From Sphingomonas sp. CCH9-E2 (lineage in GTDB: Bacteria > Pseudomonadota > Alphaproteobacteria > Sphingomonadales > Sphingomonadaceae), in assembly GCF_001557215.1 (NCBI RefSeq), contig NZ_LSJM01000340.1:1-21930 (forward strand): 21,930 nucleotides of DNA, read 5' to 3'. The stretch's first letter is position 1. Each line of letters starts with the position of its first letter. Position numbers and translations under genes: made by a program. Under the pieces are notes generated by a model. It saw only the letters and a program-made list of their open reading frames with translations, searched no databases and had not been told where the DNA came from. Below, piece after piece: positions 5,994 through 14,044 of the stretch.

Positions 5994-7208
5994 CTATTCG
6001 ACGGGAGGGGCGAGCACGAGATCGCGATGGACGACGAGCCGCACCGGCGTGCCGGGCCGGACGGTGATCGTCGGCTGGATCTGGAGGTTGCGCGACGTGA
6101 TCTGGTCGCCGGCGCGCGCGACGTTCTGCTGGGTCGATTCCCGGAGCGCCTGCACCAGATCGCTCTCGCCGGAGAAGGTCAGGTTCGAGCCGACCCCGAG
6201 CAGCGTCGAGATCGCCACGCCCTTGAGGAGCGTCCAGGTGTGGAAGTCGACCTTGTCCTCGAGACCGGCATAGCCGGCCGGGTCGGTCGCCGGCACGTTC
6301 TCGATCCGCAGCGAACGGCCGTCGGGGAAGATGATCCGCTGCCAGACGACCAGCGCGCGCCTCTGGCCGAACGCCACGACGGAGTCATAAGTGCCGATGA
6401 GGCGCGCGCCCTGCGGGATGAGCAGGATGCGGCCGGTCGCGCTGTCGAATACGCGCTCGGTGACCTGCGCGGTGACCAGCCCCGGCAGATCGGACCTGAG
6501 GCCGGTGATGAGGCTGCCGGCGATGACGCTTCCTGCCGACAGCGTATAGGGCGACGCCGCGGGCCGGATCGCATGCGGATTGATATCGCCGTTGCGGTCC
6601 TGGGCCGACACGAAGTCCGCCTTGCGCTGTTGCGCGTTGGGGTCGCGGTCCGGATCCAGCGCGACGCGGGTCGCATCAGCAGTGCTCTGCGGGGCGGCAG
6701 CGGCAGCCGACGCAGGCGCCGCCTCCCCTGCAGCGGTTCGGTTTCCCGCCTGCACGAGCACCGGGGATTCGCGTGCGGCCTTTCGTTCGGCGGCGGCCTG
6801 CGCGCGCGCCGCCTGTGCGGCCTGCTCGGCCGCCGTCGCCTGCGGCGGCGTGCCGTCGGCCGCGATCGCCTGCTGGTGCTTGAGGATGGGACGGCCGAGA
6901 TCGCCCGGCAGCGGCGGACCGAGCTGCGGCGCATTACCGTAGCTAGTGGGAAGCGCGCTCAGCGCGTCGCTGGGCGCCTTTGCCGGCTCGGCAAGGTCGT
7001 TCTGCTCGCCGACCAGCTGGAGGCTTCGGGGCTTGAGCGCGAGCCAGGCGGTCACGACCAACACGACGATGGCGCCCGCAGCCAGTGCCACGATAAGCCC
7101 GCGCTTGAAGCGGATCGCCGGTGCGGGGCGCGCCCGCAGCACGAGCGTTTCCGGATCGACCTTGGCCGGCGCGGCGGCTTGGGGAGCGGTGGCGGCAGCC
7201 TCGGTCAT
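5994..7208 (-). CDS. trbI: TrbI/VirB10-type T4SS channel protein
   Basis: This is the VirB10 homologue, which spans the inner membrane and reaches the outer-membrane core of the conjugation channel. The 404 residues show a short cytoplasmic N-terminus, one membrane helix at about 37-58 (GLIVALAAGAIVVLVVTAWL), and an Ala/Pro/Gln-rich periplasmic linker (about 100-190). The conserved VirB10 beta-barrel domain follows at about 200-395 (SAGSVIAGSLITGLRSDLPG, AQVTERVFDSATG, IPQGARLIGTYDS, GRSLRIENVPATDPAGYAG). The length is usual for TrbI. The ATG at 7208 overlaps the trbG stop (ATGA). Its C-terminal NxQxxPT-like stretch (LQIQPTITVRPGTPVRLVV) matches the family ending. Confidence 0.96.
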   Translation of the reverse strand: MTEAAATAPQAAAPAKVDPETLVLRARPAPAIRFKRGLIVALAAGAIVVLVVTAWLALKPRSLQLVGEQNDLAEPAKAPSDALSALPTSYGNAPQLGPPLPGDLGRPILKHQQAIAADGTPPQATAAEQAAQAARAQAAAERKAARESPVLVQAGNRTAAGEAAPASAAAAAPQSTADATRVALDPDRDPNAQQRKADFVSAQDRNGDINPHAIRPAASPYTLSAGSVIAGSLITGLRSDLPGLVTAQVTERVFDSATGRILLIPQGARLIGTYDSVVAFGQRRALVVWQRIIFPDGRSLRIENVPATDPAGYAGLEDKVDFHTWTLLKGVAISTLLGVGSNLTFSGESDLVQALRESTQQNVARAGDQITSRNLQIQPTITVRPGTPVRLVVHRDLVLAPPVE

Positions 7209-8044
7209 CGCGCCCTCCTGCCGGCCCGGCTGATGCGCACGACCTGCTGGCGCTTCGTGCCGAGGCGGAGCTCTGCCGTGTCGAACAGCCGGTCGACCAC
7301 ATAATAGCGGCCCCGCAGCCGGTAATTGACGAGCTGGGCTTCACCCCGCTCGTCGACCAGGAACAGCGGCGGCGCTTCACCGACTGCGATAGAGGGCGGG
7401 AATTCGATGAACGTCTGCCGCCCGTCGTCGAACGCGCGCAGCGGGCGCCAGTTCGGCCGGTCCCGGGAGATCTCGTAGCCGAAGTTGAGCCGCTCGATCT
7501 CCAGCCCCGCCGCGACCGGCGCGGCAGCCGCGGCCGCCTCCTGCGCGCGCCGGACGGCGAGCAGCTCGTCCTGCGGATAGCTCCACGACAGCGCTGCCAT
7601 TGCAGGCCCGGGCGTGCTGGCCAGGGCAACATGGTAGGTCCGCCGGTCGGTCGTGATCACCAGGTTGGTGCTGAGGCCGGCGGAGAAGGGCTTCACCAGC
7701 ACGTGGATGCGCTTCTCGGCGCCCGTGCCGCTGCTCGTGTCGCCGATTACCCAGCGGACGGTGTCGCCGCTGGCGACGGCCACCAGGTTCTCGCCCGGCT
7801 GCAGCGCAATGTCGGTCACGCGCTCGGGTGCGGTGTAGGCGCGGTATATCGTCCCCTCGGCGTAGGGATAGACGGCAGTGGCATTCACGAAGTCGGGACG
7901 CCCGGGCTCCAGGGTGGCGCCAGCGTTGGCGGCTCGGACCGCGGCGACGCCGCGTTGCGATCGGACCTCGGGCGCCTGGGCCGATGCGGCGGTCGGGACG
8001 ATCGTGGCCGCGGCGAGCGCCGCGAGGACAAGCTGACGGTTCAT
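7205..8044 (-). CDS. trbG: TrbG/VirB9-type T4SS outer core protein
   Basis: VirB9 homologue, a periplasmic and outer-membrane-associated part of the T4SS core. The 279-residue product starts with a Sec signal peptide (LVLAALAAATIVPTAASAQA; likely cut after residue 22). The CagX/VirB9 domain follows: VYPYAEGTIYRAYTAPERVT, DIALQPGENL, GDTVRWVIGD, HVLVKPFSAGLSTNLVITTD. The C-terminal part is FGYEISRDRPNWRPLRAFDD, then GRQTFIEFP and RGRYYVVDRLFDTAELRLG. ATGA overlaps on both sides, with trbF upstream and trbI downstream, point to coupled translation. Confidence 0.95.
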   Translation of the reverse strand: MNRQLVLAALAAATIVPTAASAQAPEVRSQRGVAAVRAANAGATLEPGRPDFVNATAVYPYAEGTIYRAYTAPERVTDIALQPGENLVAVASGDTVRWVIGDTSSGTGAEKRIHVLVKPFSAGLSTNLVITTDRRTYHVALASTPGPAMAALSWSYPQDELLAVRRAQEAAAAAAPVAAGLEIERLNFGYEISRDRPNWRPLRAFDDGRQTFIEFPPSIAVGEAPPLFLVDERGEAQLVNYRLRGRYYVVDRLFDTAELRLGTKRQQVVRISRAGRRAR

Positions 8045-8829
8045 TGCCGGCTCTCCGTGGCGGTGGGGGATGGCGGCTCGAGCGCCAGGTTCGGATCGAG
8101 CGGGGATCCGAGCGGCACGCTCGGCGAAGGGGCCGGCGCGGGCGAGGGTTCGAGCTCGCGGCTCCAGTCGATCGCGTCAACGTAGAGGCCGAGCGGATTG
8201 CGCCGGAGCGTCTCGGCGTTGGTCGGAGGGCGCTGCACCACGGTCAGGATGCCGGTCCAGCTGGACGTTCCGGTGCGCACCCCGCGCTCGAACGCCGTTT
8301 CGGTCCACTTCACCTGGAAGGAACTGTCGGAGGCGCGGACGACGCTCGTCACCTGCACCGAAACCGTCTTCTCGCCCACGGCGCCGAAGGGATCGGCGAC
8401 GCGCGCATAGTCGCCGAGAAACTGCGCGCCGCGCCGGGTGACGAAGTCATAGACCGACAGCCAGTCGCGGCGCATCAGCACCGGATCGAGCGAGACGGAC
8501 CGGACCTTCTCGATGAAGCGCGCAAGATGCCAGGCGACCTGGGCATCGGTCGGCTGGTAGTCGCGCTCGGCCTCGCTCACTGCCCGGGCTTCGCCGAGCC
8601 GGTCGACCGCGACGACATAGGGCACGACCTTGCTCTGGAGGGACTGCCAAACGAGCGCGGCCGACATGGCGGTCGTCAGGAACAGGCCGCCGAACGCCAT
8701 GACCCGCCAGTTGCGCGCCTGGACGCGGGCCGACCCGATACGGTCGTCCCACGCCTGCCCTGCCCGCTGGTACGGTGTCTCGGGCTCGGGCGTGTGCCCA
8801 TAACGCTGGACGCTTCGCTTGAAGCGCAT
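8041..8829 (-). CDS. trbF: TrbF/VirB8-type T4SS inner membrane protein
   Basis: VirB8 homologue, an inner-membrane assembly factor of the conjugation apparatus. The 262 residues contain an N-terminal cytoplasmic segment with PETPYQRAGQAWDDRIGSAR, a membrane helix at about 43-63, and a periplasmic NTF2-like domain (about 70-225; VPYVVAVDRLGEARAV, DPVLMRRDWLSVYDFVTRRG, FQVKWTETAFERG, WTGILTVVQRPP, NPLGLYVDAIDWSREL). The last 35 residues are Pro/Ser-rich. It begins 3 bp after the trbL stop, and its stop overlaps the trbG start. Confidence 0.96.
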   Translation of the reverse strand: MRFKRSVQRYGHTPEPETPYQRAGQAWDDRIGSARVQARNWRVMAFGGLFLTTAMSAALVWQSLQSKVVPYVVAVDRLGEARAVSEAERDYQPTDAQVAWHLARFIEKVRSVSLDPVLMRRDWLSVYDFVTRRGAQFLGDYARVADPFGAVGEKTVSVQVTSVVRASDSSFQVKWTETAFERGVRTGTSSWTGILTVVQRPPTNAETLRRNPLGLYVDAIDWSRELEPSPAPAPSPSVPLGSPLDPNLALEPPSPTATESRQ

Positions 8830-8832
8830 GGC

Positions 8833-10134
8833 TCAGTCCTCCTTTTCCTTGATCTCGGGGTTGGCCGAGGCGCCGCCGCGGTCGCCCTCCTTCAATGCCT
8901 GGAGCGCGATATGGCGGTGGTGCCGGGCATCCTGCTGCCGGCGAAGCGACCGGGCCCACGCAGGCGCGGCCTCTGCGCCCACGCCAGGCGCCGGCGTCTC
9001 GCCGCCGGTGCCGGCGAGCGCGGACCATGCGGCGGCGCGCCCGGATTTTGCTGCTTGCCTCAGGCCGAAGGCCGAGCCCGCTGTTTGGCGCGCCGCGCCG
9101 GCGGTCGCCTGGGCAACGCCCTTGAGACCTGCGCCGACACTTGCGGAGCCAGATGCCTCCCGCCCCAGCTTGTATGCGGTCGACGCGGCCGAGCCCATCG
9201 CAGTGCCGGCGCGGACGGCGCCGAGCGCGCCGGCACCGGCAAGGCGCGCGGCACCCATCGCAGCACCGCCGCCGAGCGCCACCACGCCTGCCGCGCCCAG
9301 GGTCGTGCCGACGGCCGCGCCCGCGCCGAGCTGCGGCGCGCCAGCGACCAGCCCGGATGCGATGCCTGGGCCGAAGATGCCGAGGCCGAACAGCGAGAGC
9401 GCGCCGAGCGCCAGGCTCATCGCCTGTCCGAGGTCGGGCTCCTGGCCCTGGAGCGAGGTCGTAAACTCGGCGAAGAAGCTCGAGCCGATGCCGACGATGA
9501 CGGCGAGCACCATCACCTTGATGCCGGAGGAAACGACGTTGCCGAGCACGCGCTCGGCGAGGAAGCTGGTCCGGTTCCACAGCGCGAACGGCACGAGGAT
9601 GAAGCCGGCCAGCGCGGTCAGCTTGAACTCGATGATCGTCACGAACATCTGCACGGCGAGGATGAAGAAGGCGAGGATGACGATCGCCCAGGAGAACAGC
9701 AGCACCGCGATCGTCAGGAAGTTCTCGAAGAAGCTGATGAAGCCCATCATGCTCGACGCCTGGTCGAGCAGCGGCCAGGCTGCCGAATAGCCGGTGGCGG
9801 CAAGGCGGCCGGGCCTCAGCAGGTCGTCGGCGCCGAGCGCCCCGCCGCCCGCGGTGAGGCCCGCCTGCGCGAACGAGCGGAAGATGATGTCGGCGAGCGT
9901 CGAGAAGTTGCCGAGGATCAGCGCGAAGGCGCCGACGTAGAGGATCTTCTTGAGGAAGCGCCCGAGCACGTCCTGCTCGCCGCCCATCGCCCAGAACAGC
10001 CCGGCAAGCGTGATGTCGATGCCGATCAACGTGGTGGTGAGGAACGCGACGTCGGGACCGAGCAACCCGAACCCGCTGTCGATGTAGCGGATGAAGGCTT
10101 CCATGAACCGGTCGATGACGTTGAGATCCTGCAC
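8833..10134 (-). CDS. trbL: TrbL/VirB6-type polytopic membrane protein
   Basis: VirB6-like inner-membrane channel component, 433 residues. The first 250 residues hold several membrane helices (including VAFLTTTLIGIDITLAGLFW, ILYVGAFALILG, FLTIAVLLFSWAIVILAFFI, FKLTALAGFILVPFALW, IKVMVLAVIVGIG) with the TrbL signature around the KLTALAGFILVPFALWNRTS segment. From about 265 the chain is Ala/Gly-rich and then basic (ARHHRHIALQAL), as is usual for TrbL tails. The start is GTG at 10134, with GAGGAAAG upstream as ribosome binding site. It follows trbJ after an unusually long 115-bp gap and precedes trbF by 3 bp. Confidence 0.95.
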   Translation of the reverse strand: MQDLNVIDRFMEAFIRYIDSGFGLLGPDVAFLTTTLIGIDITLAGLFWAMGGEQDVLGRFLKKILYVGAFALILGNFSTLADIIFRSFAQAGLTAGGGALGADDLLRPGRLAATGYSAAWPLLDQASSMMGFISFFENFLTIAVLLFSWAIVILAFFILAVQMFVTIIEFKLTALAGFILVPFALWNRTSFLAERVLGNVVSSGIKVMVLAVIVGIGSSFFAEFTTSLQGQEPDLGQAMSLALGALSLFGLGIFGPGIASGLVAGAPQLGAGAAVGTTLGAAGVVALGGGAAMGAARLAGAGALGAVRAGTAMGSAASTAYKLGREASGSASVGAGLKGVAQATAGAARQTAGSAFGLRQAAKSGRAAAWSALAGTGGETPAPGVGAEAAPAWARSLRRQQDARHHRHIALQALKEGDRGGASANPEIKEKED

Positions 10135-10249
10135 GTGGCTCTTTCCTCTGCAAATGAAGGGGTGCCGCGGGGCATGGCGGGGGAGCTGAAACCACGCCCC
10201 GCGGCGACGGCGGCGGGGGCGAAACCGCCGCCGCCTCGGGCCGGGGCGC
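10135..10249 (-). other. Hairpin-rich gap between trbJ and trbL
   Basis: The only sizeable gap within the trb operon. It holds an inverted repeat GCCGCGGGGC/GCCCCGCGGC (10164-10173, 10196-10205; 22-bp spacer) and a second, tighter one GGCGGCGG/CCGCCGCC (10209-10216, 10225-10232; 8-nt loop). No small gene is visible where trbK may occur in related clusters. The structures could protect mRNA ends, slow polymerase or adjust the pilus-to-channel protein ratio. Confidence 0.55.
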
Positions 10250-11008
10250 CTATTGGGGCGTGTAGGCGGAGCCCGACCCGAGGAACTTCCTGGTGGCGAG
10301 GCGTCCTTCCGCCTCGGCCTGCGCGCGGCGTGCCGCTTCGGCCGCCTCGGCGCGGAACTGGGCAGCCATCAGGTTCTGGACCTGGAGCTGCTGCTTGGCG
10401 GTGAGCGCGAGCAGCTGGTTGGTGGCCTGCTGCGCCTGCAGCGCACCTTCAGCGCCCTGGCTCTTGGCCACGATCGCGCTCAGGGTTCCGGCGTCGGCCG
10501 CCACGTTCTCTGCGACCTGCGCCTGGACCATCATGGTCTGCCGGTAGGCGGCCATGGCGGTATCGAGCCGCTGCCGCGCGGCGAGCACCCGCTCGTCGGT
10601 CGAAAGCGCCTGGGCGAAGTCCTGCGGGAAGAGCCGGCGGAGCTGCCGGTCGAGCCCCTCCATGCGGAAGTCCAGCCCCTGCGCCTGTCCCATCAGCCGG
10701 TCGATCTGCTGTAGCCGCTGGGTGATCGCCTGGAGCTCCGGGAAGTCGATTGTCTCCAAGTTTTTCGCCTGGTTGAGCAGCATCGCCGCCTCGTTCTGGA
10801 GCGAGCGGATCTGGTTGTTGATCTGGGTCAGCGTCCGGGCGGCGGTCAGGATGTTTTGGCTGTAGTTGCCCGGATCGAACACGGTGATCTGCGCCGCGGC
10901 CGGCGGCGCAGTGATCGCCATGCCGAGCGAGAGGACCGCGGCAGCGCCGAGCGCGGCGGCGACGAGGTGCTTGCGCGACGGGGGATGCATGGAACGGCTC
11001 ATGGTCAT
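10250..11008 (-). CDS. trbJ: TrbJ/VirB5-type T4SS protein
   Basis: VirB5-like minor pilus-tip or periplasmic component, 252 residues. A Sec signal peptide occupies the first 39 or 40 residues (basic start, then HLVAAALGAAAVLSLGMAI, cut near PAAAQ). The mature part begins ITVFDPGNYSQNILTAARTL and is nearly all helix with Gln/Ala-rich coiled coils, ending GSGSAYTPQ. I used the ATG at 11008, which overlaps the trbE stop by ATGA and has GGAG just upstream. The frame stays open far upstream but that is antisense-type read-through of GC-rich DNA within trbE. Typical TrbJ length. Confidence 0.94.
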   Translation of the reverse strand: MTMSRSMHPPSRKHLVAAALGAAAVLSLGMAITAPPAAAQITVFDPGNYSQNILTAARTLTQINNQIRSLQNEAAMLLNQAKNLETIDFPELQAITQRLQQIDRLMGQAQGLDFRMEGLDRQLRRLFPQDFAQALSTDERVLAARQRLDTAMAAYRQTMMVQAQVAENVAADAGTLSAIVAKSQGAEGALQAQQATNQLLALTAKQQLQVQNLMAAQFRAEAAEAARRAQAEAEGRLATRKFLGSGSAYTPQ

Positions 11009-13452
11009 GTCTCCTGGGGGGCTTGCGGTTGGGGAGCAGGGAAAGTGGCGAGCAGGTCGGCGGCCCAGTCGAGATCGGCAGCGCGGAGGAAGCGGTCGGC
11101 GAAGTGTTCCGGGCCATGCTCGGCGAGCAGCGCGTCGACGCGCTCGACCCATTCGGGGCCGGAGGCGCCGCACAGCGCGAGCGCGAGCGGTCCGAGCCCC
11201 AGCTCGAACAGACGGTTTCCGCGAGCGGACTGAAGGTAATAGTGGCGCTTGGGCGTTGCCCGGCTGACCAGCTCGACCTGCCTTTCGTTGAGCCCGAACC
11301 GCTCGTAGGCGTCCCGGCTCTGCGGCTCGATCGCGCGGTCGTTGGGCAGCAGGATGCGCTGCGGGCAGCTTTCGATGATGGCCGGCGCGATGCTGCTTGT
11401 CGTGATGTCGGCGAGCGACTGTGTAGCGAAGACGACGGCGACGTTCTTCTTGCGCAGGGTCTTCAGCCACTCGCGGATGCGCGCGGCGAACATTGGATCG
11501 TCGAGCAGGCTCCAGGCCTCGTCGATGACGAGCAGGGTCGGGCGTCCGTCGAACCGTGCTTCGAGCCGGTGGAAGAGGTAGTTGAGGACCGGCGCGACGA
11601 CGCCGGCTTGGAGCATCAGCGCCTCGGTCTCGAAGCACTGCACCTCGGCGAAGGCGAGCTTCTCCTCGGCCGCGTCGAGCAGCCGCCCGTAGGGACCTTC
11701 GACCGTGTAGGGGGTGAGTGCCACCCTGAGCGGCGCCGACTGCAGCAGCATCGAAAGGCCGGTCAGCGTTCGCTCCTCGACGGGCGCCGTGGCCAGGTTG
11801 CCGAGCGCGGACCAGACCGCATCCTTGACCTGCGGCGTGACGGTCACCTTCTCGTGCGCGAGCAGGGCGGCGAGCCACTCGGCCGCCCAGGCGCGCTCTA
11901 TGGGCTCGTGGATGCGGCGCAGCGGCTGGAACGCCAGGGGCGCCTCTTCGCCTTGGCCCCCCAGCGCATAATGCGAGCCGCCCATCGCCAGCACCGGCAC
12001 CCGGGCCGAGAAGCCCAGGTCGAAGATGATGACCTGCGAGCCCGCGTAGCGGCGGAACTGGAGCGCCATCAGCGCGAGCAGCACCGACTTGCCGGCGCCG
12101 GTCGGCCCGACCACCATCATGTGCCCGACGTCGCCGACATGGGTCGACAGCCGGAACGGCGTCGTGCCCGAAGTCTGCGCATGGAGAAGCGGCGGCCCGT
12201 CCAGATGCCGATTCGTGTCCGGTCCCGCCCAGACGCCCGAGAGCGGCATCAGGTGGGCCATGTTGAGCGTATGGACGAGCGGCTGGCGGACATTGGCATA
12301 GGCATGTCCCGGCAGCGACGAGAGCCATGCCTCCACGGCGTTCACCGTCTCGCGGACGCAGGTGAAGCCGAGCCCGTTGACGATCCGTTCGACGGCGCGG
12401 ACCTTCTCCTCGACCCGGGCGCGATCCGGATCCGCGACGGTGATCGTCGCCGTCAGGTAGCCGAAGGCGACATGATCGCCGCCGAGCTCCTGCAGCGCGA
12501 GGTCGGCATCGACGACCTTGTTGTCGGCGTCGCTGTCGAGGAGCTGGGCGGGCTGGTTGTAGAGCACCTCGCGCAGCAACGCGGTGATCGATTTGCGCTT
12601 GTTGAACCACTGGCGCCGGATGCGGGTCAGCACCTTGGTCGCGTCGGTCTTATCGAGCGCGATGAAGCGGGTCGCCCAGCGGTGCGCGAAATCGGCGGAA
12701 TTGAGCGCATCGAGGATGCCCGGACGGCTCAGCGACGGGAAGCCGAGGATGGTGACCGTGCGCAGGTGCGCCTCGCCGAGCCGGGGCTCGAGACCGCCGG
12801 CGAGCGGCGTGTCCGCCAGGATCGCGTCGAGGTACATCGGCGTCTCGGGCACGGCGACAGGGTGCCGGCGATCCGAGACGGTGCCGTGGAGATAGGCCAG
12901 CGTCTCCGCGTCATCGAGCGCCCTGACCTCGGGCATGAACCCGGCGAGAAGGTCGAGCACGCGTTCGGTCTCCGCGACGAAGCGCGCGAGCTCACCGCGC
13001 CAGTCGCGTGTCCCATCCTGCTCGGGGCGGTCGACCAGCGCGCGGCCGGCGGCATCGCTGCTGTCGGCGGGCGGCAGCCAGAGCAGCGTCATGTAGTAGC
13101 GGCTCTCAAAATGCTCGCCCTCGGCTTCGAACCCGGCGCGGCGCTCCTCGTCGACGAGCCAGGACACGGGGTCGGGGAAGCGGCTCTCGGGATAGCCTTG
13201 GCTCTCGCGGCGCTCGGCTTCGAAGAACAAGGCCCAGCCCGAGCCGAAACGCTTGAGCACGTTGTTCGCGCGCGCCGAGGCCGCGACCAGCTCCGCCTCG
13301 GTCGCGCTCTCGAGGTCGGGCCCGCGAAAGCCAAGCGTGCGTTGGAAGCTGCCGTCCTTGTTAAGGACCACGCCCGGGGCGACCAGCGCCGCCCACGGAA
13401 GATGGTCCGCGAGCCGGTCGGCGCGCCGGCGATATTCGTGCAGGGCTAGCAT
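11005..13452 (-). CDS. trbE: TrbE/VirB4-type T4SS ATPase
   Basis: VirB4 homologue, the large conserved ATPase that powers pilus assembly and substrate transfer at the inner membrane. With the ATG at 13452 it has 815 residues, the usual TrbE size. The N-terminal domain begins LALHEYRRRADRLADHLPWA; the ATPase half has Walker A GPTGAGKS at 449-456 and Walker B LLVIDEAW at about 640-647 (Asp644-Glu645). A later KKNVAVVFATQSLADI segment matches the sensor/helicase-like region of the family. The frame is open upstream to 13572, but that overlaps trbD and lacks the family start. It overlaps trbD by 7 bp and trbJ by 4 bp. Confidence 0.97.
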   Translation of the reverse strand: MLALHEYRRRADRLADHLPWAALVAPGVVLNKDGSFQRTLGFRGPDLESATEAELVAASARANNVLKRFGSGWALFFEAERRESQGYPESRFPDPVSWLVDEERRAGFEAEGEHFESRYYMTLLWLPPADSSDAAGRALVDRPEQDGTRDWRGELARFVAETERVLDLLAGFMPEVRALDDAETLAYLHGTVSDRRHPVAVPETPMYLDAILADTPLAGGLEPRLGEAHLRTVTILGFPSLSRPGILDALNSADFAHRWATRFIALDKTDATKVLTRIRRQWFNKRKSITALLREVLYNQPAQLLDSDADNKVVDADLALQELGGDHVAFGYLTATITVADPDRARVEEKVRAVERIVNGLGFTCVRETVNAVEAWLSSLPGHAYANVRQPLVHTLNMAHLMPLSGVWAGPDTNRHLDGPPLLHAQTSGTTPFRLSTHVGDVGHMMVVGPTGAGKSVLLALMALQFRRYAGSQVIIFDLGFSARVPVLAMGGSHYALGGQGEEAPLAFQPLRRIHEPIERAWAAEWLAALLAHEKVTVTPQVKDAVWSALGNLATAPVEERTLTGLSMLLQSAPLRVALTPYTVEGPYGRLLDAAEEKLAFAEVQCFETEALMLQAGVVAPVLNYLFHRLEARFDGRPTLLVIDEAWSLLDDPMFAARIREWLKTLRKKNVAVVFATQSLADITTSSIAPAIIESCPQRILLPNDRAIEPQSRDAYERFGLNERQVELVSRATPKRHYYLQSARGNRLFELGLGPLALALCGASGPEWVERVDALLAEHGPEHFADRFLRAADLDWAADLLATFPAPQPQAPQET

Positions 13453-13715
13453 GCGAGATACCCCTTCTGGCGCAGGTGCCGGATCAGGACCGAAGCGAAG
13501 TCGGGATCGCGGCGGGCGGCGAAGACGGCGAGGCTGTGGGCCACCGCCCAGATCGCGATGCCTGCCAGCCATTGCTGGAGGCCGAGGCCGATCGCGGCCG
13601 CGATCGTGCCGTTGACGATCGCGAGGCCGCGCGGCGCCCCGGCGAGCAGGAGCGGCTGGCCGAGGCTGGCGTGGATCGGCGCCTCGAAGCCTTCGACGTG
13701 CCCGCCGGCGCTCAT
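13446..13715 (-). CDS. trbD: TrbD/VirB3-type T4SS membrane protein
   Basis: VirB3 homologue, a small inner-membrane protein that works with the VirB4 ATPase. The 89 residues include the conserved start FEAPIHASLGQPLLLAGAPR, a hydrophobic stretch that can form one or two membrane helices (about 30-65: LAIVNGTIAAAIGLGLQQWL then AGIAIWAVAHSLAVF), and the tail RRDPDFASVLIRHLRQKGYL, typical of TrbD. It overlaps trbC by ATGA and trbE by 7 bp. Confidence 0.95.
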   Translation of the reverse strand: MSAGGHVEGFEAPIHASLGQPLLLAGAPRGLAIVNGTIAAAIGLGLQQWLAGIAIWAVAHSLAVFAARRDPDFASVLIRHLRQKGYLAC

Positions 13716-14041
13716 CCGACCAGCGCCCCGCCGCCGAAGCTGAAGAAGCTCAGGAAAAAGGACGAGACCGCAAAAGCGATCGACAGGCCGAAGACGATCT
13801 GGATCAACCGCCGGAACCCGCCCGCGGTCTCGCCGAACGCGAGCGTCAGGCCGGTCACGATGATGATGATCACCGCGACGATCTTGGCGACGGGTCCTTG
13901 GACGGATTCCAGCACCTGCTGGAGCGGCTCCTCCCAGGGCATGCCGGAGCCGCTGGCCCAGGCCTGGGCCGACATGACAGCTAGGCCGAGCGCCAGGACC
14001 GGGACAGCCCGCGGGCGGCGAAGCGAAGCGTTGCTCAACAT
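13712..14041 (-). CDS. trbC: TrbC/VirB2-type pilin precursor
   Basis: VirB2-type major pilin precursor, 109 residues. A long signal peptide (about 1-29; VPVLALGLAVMSAQAWA) is followed by the pilin core with two membrane helices (about 52-69, IVAVIIIIVTGLTLAFG; and 83-104, GLSIAFAVSSFFLSFFSFGG) joined by the short loop ETAGGFRRLIQ, a pilin hallmark. In RP4 the TrbC pilin is cyclised by the TraF peptidase; no traF-like gene is in this window. It lies 3 bp after trbB and overlaps trbD by ATGA. Confidence 0.94.
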   Translation of the reverse strand: MLSNASLRRPRAVPVLALGLAVMSAQAWASGSGMPWEEPLQQVLESVQGPVAKIVAVIIIIVTGLTLAFGETAGGFRRLIQIVFGLSIAFAVSSFFLSFFSFGGGALVG

Positions 14042-14044
14042 GGG

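Noticed and set aside
5898..7304. 468-codon plus-strand open frame opposite trbI
   Set aside because: Arg/Gly/Asp-rich low-complexity product with no family pattern, opposite a certain trbI.
7828..10404. 858-codon plus-strand open frame opposite trbG, trbF and trbL
   Set aside because: Crosses several real genes and their boundaries and encodes compositionally biased sequence.
11009..12610. Upstream extension of the trbJ frame into trbE
   Set aside because: The true trbJ starts at 11008 with a ribosome binding site and signal peptide; the extension is Arg-rich read-through.
11023..13449. 808-codon plus-strand open frame opposite trbE
   Set aside because: Exact antisense of a clear VirB4 ATPase; Arg/Glu/Asp-rich, no domain.
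13453..13572. Longer N-terminus for trbE
   Set aside because: The extra 40 residues are Arg/Pro-rich, overlap trbD, and the family sequence begins at the ATG at 13452.
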